NCBI RefSeq assembly: GCF_037076465.1
Contig: NZ_AP028908.1
Location: forward strand, 310,001-374,000
Origin: Pectobacterium araliae
Lineage (GTDB): Bacteria > Pseudomonadota > Gammaproteobacteria > Enterobacterales > Enterobacteriaceae
Reading direction: 5' to 3'
DNA: 64,000 bases
Part shown: positions 58,796 through 64,000 of the stretch, piece by piece
Numbering within the stretch: the stretch's first letter is position 1
Layout: each line of letters opens with the position of its first letter
Position numbers and translations under genes: made by a program
Notes under the pieces: generated by a model
Seen by the model: the letters and a program-made list of their open reading frames with translations, nothing else
Databases searched by the model: none
What the model was told of the DNA's origin: nothing

Positions 58796-58828
58796 TATCT
58801 GGCTGTGGTGAACCCCTTTGTGTCAGGT

Positions 58829-59047
58829 TCAGTAATGCGGCGGCGGCGTTTCTTCCGACTGGGGGGCGACGAGCGACGTTTGCTGATTGCGTAGCCTATC
58901 GGTGAGTAAACGGACGTGCTCACGCAGACGGCTAATTTCTCGCTCGTGTTGAATAACCGTTTGGTTAAGTTCTTCTAGGGTTAATTCCTGAAAGGCCTGT
59001 CGGCTTTCCAACTGTTCAAGCCGTTCTTCGAGTGCTGATGGTGACAT
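58829..59047 (-). CDS. slyX: SlyX protein
   Basis: This 72-residue coiled-coil protein has heptad pattern [20 protein letters not shown] and a proline-rich C-terminal end (PPPHY). Its function is unknown. It converges on slyD and diverges from fkpA, as in E. coli. Confidence 0.92.
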   Translation of the reverse strand: MSPSALEERLEQLESRQAFQELTLEELNQTVIQHEREISRLREHVRLLTDRLRNQQTSLVAPQSEETPPPHY

Positions 59048-59092
59048 TGGTATTCCCCTTACTTCTTGTTACCTGCGAGTTTGTCAGAAAGC

Positions 59093-59121
59093 GGAAACTT
59101 CTGGTAGTAAAAACGGTCGCA
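59093..59121 (+). promoter_or_regulatory. Possible sigma-E promoter of fkpA
   Basis: GGAAACTT at 59093 is followed after 16 bp by TCGCA, a partial fit to GGAACTT-N16-TCTGA. It lies 210-240 bp before the fkpA start. fkpA is in the sigma-E regulon of E. coli. The -10 match is weak. Confidence 0.3.
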
Positions 59122-59329
59122 GTAGGGCGCAATGCAGTATCCGAAATAGGGCACATCGTTGCCAGATTGCCTTAGGGTGATACAAATGATGTCAGAAAAG
59201 CTTCCTGACGTTTTTTATCAAAGGATTGTCGAGTGCGTCGTTGTGTTGTCTTCGTCCACACAGTTATAGTAGGCGCGAATGTATTTTAATGATGGCTGGA
59301 GCGCGTTGCTCCAGATGCTGGAGAAATGG

Positions 59330-60148
59330 ATGAAATCACTGTTTAAAGTAACGCTGTTAGCAACAACGATGGCTCTGGCTCTGAACGCAGGTCAGGTCTT
59401 AGCAGCAGATAAGGCGCAGGCATCTGACAATGCTGCGGCAGCCAAATTCAAAAGCGATGAGCAGGCAGCAGCTTATGCGCTAGGTGCATCTTTAGGGCGT
59501 TATATGGATAACTCTCTGAAAGAGCAAGAAAAATTAGGTATCAAGCTGGATAAAGAACAGCTGATTGCTGGTGTGCAAGACGCGTTTGCTGACAAGAGCA
59601 AGTTGACTGACGAAGAAATCGAGAAAACTCTGCAAGGTTTTGAAGGCAAAGTAAAAGCCGCCGCTGAAACTAAGATGAAGCAAGATGCGAAAGATAACGC
59701 AGATAAAGGCACCAAGTATCTTGAAACTTTCGCCAAAGAAAAAGGTGTGAAGAAAACTGAATCTGGCCTTCTGTATCAGGTTGAGAAAGAAGGTAGCGGT
59801 AGCGCGCCGAAAGACAGTGATACCGTAGTGGTTAACTACAAAGGTACGCTGGTTGACGGTAGCGAGTTCGACAACTCTTACAAACGTGGTGAGCCGCTTT
59901 CTTTCCGTCTGGACGGCGTGATCCCAGGCTGGACTGAAGGTCTGAAGCACGTGAAGAAAGGCGGCAAAATCAAGCTGGCTATCCCACCGACGCTAGCCTA
60001 TGGCGAAAATGGCGTGCCTGGTATTCCGGCTAACTCCACGCTGGTGTTTGACGTTGAACTGTTGGACATTAAATCTGAAGCTGACCTGAAAGCAGCCGAT
60101 GATGCGAAAGCTGAAAAACCAGCAGCCGCAGAGAAAACGGCTAAATAA
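59330..60148 (+). CDS. fkpA: FkpA, periplasmic FKBP-type isomerase and chaperone
   Basis: This protein of about 272 residues has a signal peptide (about 1-25, LAADKAQ after it), an N-terminal helical dimerisation and chaperone domain (about 30-140), and a C-terminal FKBP domain with VVNYKGTLVDGSEFDNSY, VIPGWTEGL and PPTLAYGENGVPGIP. It folds envelope proteins. The frame is open 17 codons upstream, but the signal peptide and GGAGAAAT fix the start. Confidence 0.96.
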   Translation: MKSLFKVTLLATTMALALNAGQVLAADKAQASDNAAAAKFKSDEQAAAYALGASLGRYMDNSLKEQEKLGIKLDKEQLIAGVQDAFADKSKLTDEEIEKTLQGFEGKVKAAAETKMKQDAKDNADKGTKYLETFAKEKGVKKTESGLLYQVEKEGSGSAPKDSDTVVVNYKGTLVDGSEFDNSYKRGEPLSFRLDGVIPGWTEGLKHVKKGGKIKLAIPPTLAYGENGVPGIPANSTLVFDVELLDIKSEADLKAADDAKAEKPAAAEKTAK

Positions 60149-60229
60149 CCCATAGATTTTTGATGATAGGGGTAACCGATGCTTTCGTATAATATCTTGA
60201 ATTATAAGAAGGTATCGGTAGCCAATGTT

Positions 60230-60261
60230 AGGCCGGCTTGGTAAGCCGGCCTGTTTTTTTT
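60230..60261 (+). terminator. Rho-independent terminator after fkpA
   Basis: AGGCCGGCTT/AAGCCGGCCT with a GGT loop is followed by GTTTTTTTT, about 80 bp after the fkpA stop. Confidence 0.9.
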
Positions 60262-60361
60262 AGTTGTCATACTCATCGTTACTTCTTCCCAAAAGCATTT
60301 TCCCCAGGGTTCGCGCCCGTTCTCCTGACGGTGACGTTTCCATTTTTTCTCTGACCGTTGG

Positions 60362-60380
60362 CAATATTATTTTCATTTGA
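60362..60380 (-). promoter_or_regulatory. Weak Fur-like site before the TonB-dependent receptor
   Basis: Read on the minus strand, TCAAATGAAAATAATATTG matches the 19-bp Fur box at 11 positions, about the level of weak real sites and of chance hits in AT-rich DNA. It lies 62 bp before the receptor start. Confidence 0.25.
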
Positions 60381-60441
60381 TTGCGGAAAAATAATGCGTC
60401 ATTCGTTATTCACTCATAAGCCGACACTACTGAGGGATAAC

Positions 60442-63051
60442 ATGATTATAGCGGCAAAGAAAACTCGACTTTTCAGACAAAAAAACCTTTTTGCCACCGC
60501 TGGGTTTTGCGTGTCGGTTTTGGCCATTCCCCCCTTATTGGCGGCGGAACAAAATACGGTACACGTATCAGATGCAGCCCAGCAGGATGAGTCTCATGTT
60601 TATTCGATCGCGTCGGGAACATTAAGCGATGCGTTATTGCAATTCAGCGAGCAAAGCGGCGGATTACAACTGGTGTCTCCTGCCGAATTGACGGAAGGGA
60701 AGGTAACATCCGGCCTGAGTGGGCGTTATTCGCCACGTGAGGCGCTATCACGCATTCTGGCGGGAAGCGGATTGGGATACCGTTTTTACAATGCGACAAG
60801 TTTTACTTTGTTCAAGTCGGACGAACAAACGAATGTACTGGGTGCGGTACGAGTGGATGGCGTCAACAGTAAGGTCGTCGGCGGCGTCAACGGCAGCACC
60901 GACGTAACGGCTACCGAAGGATCGGGTAGCTATACCAGCGGCGCGTTGCGTATCGGCTCTAAGACTTCGCAATCGCTGCGTGAAACGCCGCAGTCCGTCT
61001 CGGTAATCACACAGCAGCAGTTGCAAGATCAGAACATCAGTGATTTCAACGGTGCGCTGCGACAAGCCACTGGCGTGACCGTGGTTCAGGATACTTCACT
61101 GACCCAGAAATTTTACTCAAGAGGTTGGGAGATCACGACCGTCCAGTTGGATGGTGGGGCTCCCATCAAACTGCCTGCATTGACGGAGTTCAGCCGCTCC
61201 AGTGGGGTGACGCCCCTGTTGGATCTTTCCATGTATGATCACGTCGAGGTGCTGCGCGGCGCCGACGGTCTTAACGGCATTGGCACCAGTAAACCCGGCG
61301 GCGTGGTGAACCTGACGCGTAAACGCCCGTTGGATCACGGTCAGGTGAGTATCGAGACTCAGGCTGGCTCCTGGGACAATTATCGGACATCGCTGGACGT
61401 CACCGGCCCTTTGACCGACGAAGGCTGGTTGCGTGGCCGTGCGGTGGCGACCTGGCAGGAGAAAGATTTTTTCTATGATACCGCCGATGATGAACGAAAA
61501 CTGCTTTATGGCGTGCTTGAAGCCGATATTACGCCCGATACGCTATTGACCCTTGGCGGCAGTTATACCCGCCAGCGGGCTTTACCCTGGAGCGGGGGAT
61601 TGCCGCGCTATGAATCGGGCAGAGACGCGCATCTGCCGCGTAGTACCAGCTATGCTCTGCCGTGGAGTCGCTATCGGCTCGATAGCCAGGATCTATTCGC
61701 GCAGCTTGAACATCGTTTCGATGATGAGTGGGTTTTCAATGCCAAAGTGACCCGCTTGCAGCAGCGCAGCGCATCGAAATCGGGTGAACGACAAGGACCG
61801 GTAGAAGAGCCGGGGACAACATCCTTTAACCAGATTGTACGCAGCCAGGATCAGTCTGAATCGACCCAGTGGCTTGGCGATGCGAGCCTGTCGGGCGGAT
61901 TCCAGGCATTTGGCCTGCCGCAGAAAGTGGTGCTCGCCACCAGCTACAGCAAGAGCACTTCGAACATTCGAAACTATGATGATTACGATTTCATTGATAT
62001 CGAAAATCCGTATAACCCGAATGATTACCCTGAGCCGGAAGACCTGAATTTCAATCGCAGCCACGATGATCTACGCGAATGGGTCAGTTCGGTACAGCTT
62101 GATCTGGTGCCGTTACCTTTCCTGCCCTCTTTGCACTACATCACGGCAGCGCGCTGGACCCGGTACAACGTAAACTCGCAGGGGCCAGCGACCGACGATA
62201 TTGATGGCAGTTTTTCAACCGTTCCGATTACCGCCAGAGAGAGCCGTTTCGCGCTGCCCTACCATGCGTTGCGCTACGATCTCACCGATCGGTGGTCGTT
62301 GTACGCCAGCTATACCGAACTGTTCGAGTACCAATCTTATTTAACGGATGTCAATTTTAAACAGTTGGATCCCATGACCGGCAATAATAAGGAAGTGGGC
62401 GTCAAATACGCCAACGCCGACGGTACGCTCAATGCCTCTTTATCGCTCTATCGTGCGCAACGTAAAGACATCGCAACATACGATGCGCTTAATTGCCCGG
62501 ACGGGAGAGGGGTCTTTACCTGTAGCACCATTGATGGGTTTCAGGAAAAGAGCAAGGGATTGGATCTGGAGGTTTCCGGGCAATGGCTTCCCGGTTGGGA
62601 AACGACGCTCGGCTATACCTATAACAAAAATAAACGCACAGGGGGCTATACCAACAGCTTCGCGGAACAGTTGCCGCTGAACTCCTATACGCCCAAGCAC
62701 TTATTCAAACTGTGGAACAACGTGCAGTTGCACGGCAATCCATTCCTCGACCGACTTCAGGTCGGTGTCGGTGTGAATGCCCAGAGTAAAAGTTATAACA
62801 GCGGCTTTGGCTGCGTGGCGCGTGGCGAGGATGGCACATGTAGCGATAGCGCGCCCTATGAATTTACCCAGGGATTCTACGCCACCGTATCGGCTCGGCT
62901 TGGTTATCAGATCAACAATAACTGGAACCTTGCCCTGAATGTCGAAAACCTGTTCGACCGCACCTACTATACCACCACCAGTTCTTCAGAAAGCGGCAAC
63001 TGGTACGGTGCACCACGCAACTACATGCTCAGCCTGCGAGGTAACTTCTGA
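60442..63051 (+). CDS. TonB-dependent outer-membrane receptor with N-terminal STN domain
   Basis: This protein of about 869 residues has a long signal peptide (about 1-35), an STN/secretin-like signalling domain (about 50-120, HVYSIASGTLSDALLQFSEQ and FTLFKSD), a plug domain (about 165-290, SLRETPQSVSVITQQQLQDQ and GADGLNGIGTSKPGGVVNLT) and a 22-strand barrel ending in Phe (NYMLSLRGNF). It resembles FhuE/FpvA-type ferric-siderophore receptors. I chose the ATG at 60442, preceded by GAGGGAT; the frame is open 28 codons upstream. No FecI/FecR genes are adjacent in the window. An M16 peptidase gene starts 127 bp downstream. Confidence 0.88.
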   Translation: MIIAAKKTRLFRQKNLFATAGFCVSVLAIPPLLAAEQNTVHVSDAAQQDESHVYSIASGTLSDALLQFSEQSGGLQLVSPAELTEGKVTSGLSGRYSPREALSRILAGSGLGYRFYNATSFTLFKSDEQTNVLGAVRVDGVNSKVVGGVNGSTDVTATEGSGSYTSGALRIGSKTSQSLRETPQSVSVITQQQLQDQNISDFNGALRQATGVTVVQDTSLTQKFYSRGWEITTVQLDGGAPIKLPALTEFSRSSGVTPLLDLSMYDHVEVLRGADGLNGIGTSKPGGVVNLTRKRPLDHGQVSIETQAGSWDNYRTSLDVTGPLTDEGWLRGRAVATWQEKDFFYDTADDERKLLYGVLEADITPDTLLTLGGSYTRQRALPWSGGLPRYESGRDAHLPRSTSYALPWSRYRLDSQDLFAQLEHRFDDEWVFNAKVTRLQQRSASKSGERQGPVEEPGTTSFNQIVRSQDQSESTQWLGDASLSGGFQAFGLPQKVVLATSYSKSTSNIRNYDDYDFIDIENPYNPNDYPEPEDLNFNRSHDDLREWVSSVQLDLVPLPFLPSLHYITAARWTRYNVNSQGPATDDIDGSFSTVPITARESRFALPYHALRYDLTDRWSLYASYTELFEYQSYLTDVNFKQLDPMTGNNKEVGVKYANADGTLNASLSLYRAQRKDIATYDALNCPDGRGVFTCSTIDGFQEKSKGLDLEVSGQWLPGWETTLGYTYNKNKRTGGYTNSFAEQLPLNSYTPKHLFKLWNNVQLHGNPFLDRLQVGVGVNAQSKSYNSGFGCVARGEDGTCSDSAPYEFTQGFYATVSARLGYQINNNWNLALNVENLFDRTYYTTTSSSESGNWYGAPRNYMLSLRGNF

Positions 63052-63178
63052 TGAATACATGGGTAAGGGAAGTGCATGAACGGTGGCTGCTTTCCCTGAT
63101 ATTTCTTCCGTCGCGGCGGTGCCGCATCAATTTTTTTTGTCCTGATATCTCATCAGGTACTTCGCAAGGTAATGCTTT

Positions 63179-64000
63179 ATGACTCAGCCCAACACGACAG
63201 GTGTCGAATCCTCTGCTCTGACGCAGGATCGCCTGGATATTCCGTTCCACACCTTTGTACTGGATAACGGTCTGACGGTTAACGTTTATGAGAATCACAG
63301 TACGCCATTGGTGTCTTTCAACATCTGGTATCGCGTCGGTGCTAAGGATGAAACGCCAGGTAAAACCGGTTTTGCTCACCTGTTTGAACACCTGATGTTT
63401 GCCGGTAGCAAGCACTTTCCCGGTTCATTTATGAACAATCTGCTGGAGGTTGGCGCGACAGAACTTAATGGTACGACTAGTCATGATCGTACCAACTACT
63501 ATGAAACCGTGCCCGTTGGCGCGCTGGACTATCTGTTATTTGCGGAATCTGACCGCATGGGGCACTTTTTAGAGACTATCAGTCAGGAAGCGCTAGATTT
63601 GCAGCGTGGTGTGGTGCTTAACGAAAAAAGCGAAACGGAAGGTGCCCCCTATGGTGGAATGTTCGAGCGTCAGACGCGAGCCTGCTATCCGCTTGGACAC
63701 CCTTATGCCCATACGGTATTGGGCGATGCAGACGATTTGCGTCAGGCGAGTCTGGAAGACGTGCAGGATTGGTTCCGTACTTATTATACGCCGAACAATG
63801 CCGTTATTACGTTGGCTGGCGCTATTGATGTGAGCACGGCGCGAGCAAAAATCGAAACGTACTTTGGCGATATTCCTCCCGGCCCGCCGCTGGCTAGGCC
63901 ACCGGTCTGGGCGCCCGCCATCACGCCGGGTAAGCGGGAGATTTATGAAGACCGTGTACCTCAAGGCTGCGTCCAGTTCATTTGGAATTTGCCTGCTATT
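63179..64000 (+). CDS. M16 (insulinase/pitrilysin) metallopeptidase, N-terminal part
   Basis: This open frame starts at 63179 with AAGGTAATG before it and runs off the window after 274 codons. It is an M16 zinc peptidase: the inverted motif HLFEH is at residues 67-71 and the third ligand Glu is near residue 149 (VVLNEKSETEG). LTVNVYENHSTPLVSFNIWY is typical of the domain start. I see no signal peptide at this start, though M16 enzymes of this kind can be periplasmic. It follows a TonB-dependent receptor, as PqqL follows YncD in E. coli and FusC accompanies FusA in Pectobacterium. The C-terminal half is outside the window. Confidence 0.88.
   Translation, partial: MTQPNTTGVESSALTQDRLDIPFHTFVLDNGLTVNVYENHSTPLVSFNIWYRVGAKDETPGKTGFAHLFEHLMFAGSKHFPGSFMNNLLEVGATELNGTTSHDRTNYYETVPVGALDYLLFAESDRMGHFLETISQEALDLQRGVVLNEKSETEGAPYGGMFERQTRACYPLGHPYAHTVLGDADDLRQASLEDVQDWFRTYYTPNNAVITLAGAIDVSTARAKIETYFGDIPPGPPLARPPVWAPAITPGKREIYEDRVPQGCVQFIWNLPAI

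Overview
The window is a 64 kb piece of an enterobacterial chromosome, most probably from a soft-rot Pectobacterium. The order of core genes follows the E. coli hslO-mrcA-hof-aroKB-dam-trpS and ppiA-pabA-argD-crp-yheS-kefB-slyD-fkpA region. Between ppiA and pabA lie three tandem pectate lyases plus a PelZ-type lyase, and the lyase signal peptides are near-identical to the classical PelB leader. No tRNA, rRNA, CRISPR array or intact insertion sequence was seen. Nearly all genes are intact. Both ends are cut, in pckA on the left and an M16 peptidase on the right.

Layout. 1-5.1 kb (minus): pckA (partial), then igaA-yrfG-hslR-hslO, covering envelope stress, nucleotide turnover and heat or redox stress. 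5.5-8.7 kb: nudE, and mrcA (PBP1A) on the opposite strand. 8.8-12.5 kb (plus): hofMNOPQ, the PilMNOPQ-like DNA-uptake assembly set. 12.9-19.1 kb (plus): aroK-aroB-damX-dam-rpe-gph-trpS. 19.2-23.9 kb (minus): an accessory polar amino-acid ABC transporter with an M20 amidohydrolase, preceded by what looks like a sigma-54/NtrC promoter. 24.4-28.8 kb (minus): nirB-nirD-cysG with a perfect FNR box and no nirC. 29.4-36.1 kb (plus): an accessory catabolic cluster of an enolase-superfamily dehydratase and a complete oligopeptide-type ABC transporter. 36.5-37.0 kb: ppiA behind a perfect CpxR box. 37.1-43.2 kb (minus): pelA-pelB-pelC-pelZ, each of the three long lyases carrying the same upstream architecture (KdgR-like box about 80 bp and CRP-like box about 335-350 bp before the start) and its own terminator. 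44.1-45.9 kb: a divergent MFS exporter and Lrp/AsnC regulator, followed by about 0.9 kb of gene debris that includes a collapsed toxin-antitoxin pair. 46.8-49.5 kb: pabA, argD, crp. 49.9-60.1 kb: yhfA, prkB-yheU-yheT, a LysE-type exporter, yheS, kefG-kefB, yheV, slyD, slyX, fkpA. 60.4-64.0 kb (plus): an STN-domain TonB-dependent receptor followed directly by an M16 metallopeptidase.

How the parts work together. The core carries housekeeping functions. The accessory blocks fit a plant-associated necrotroph: secreted pectate lyases, scavenging of nitrogen compounds under nitrogen control, sugar-acid (or related) catabolism, nitrite reduction under anoxia, and high-affinity outer-membrane import. 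The most noteworthy observations are the NtrC/sigma-54 architecture upstream of the amino-acid transporter/amidohydrolase cluster, the pairing of an enolase-superfamily enzyme with an Opp-type importer, the receptor-protease pair that recalls Fus/YncD-PqqL systems, and the repeated regulatory architecture of the pel cluster, including a perfect FNR-type palindrome. All functional statements rest on reading motifs and families by eye; no database search was run.
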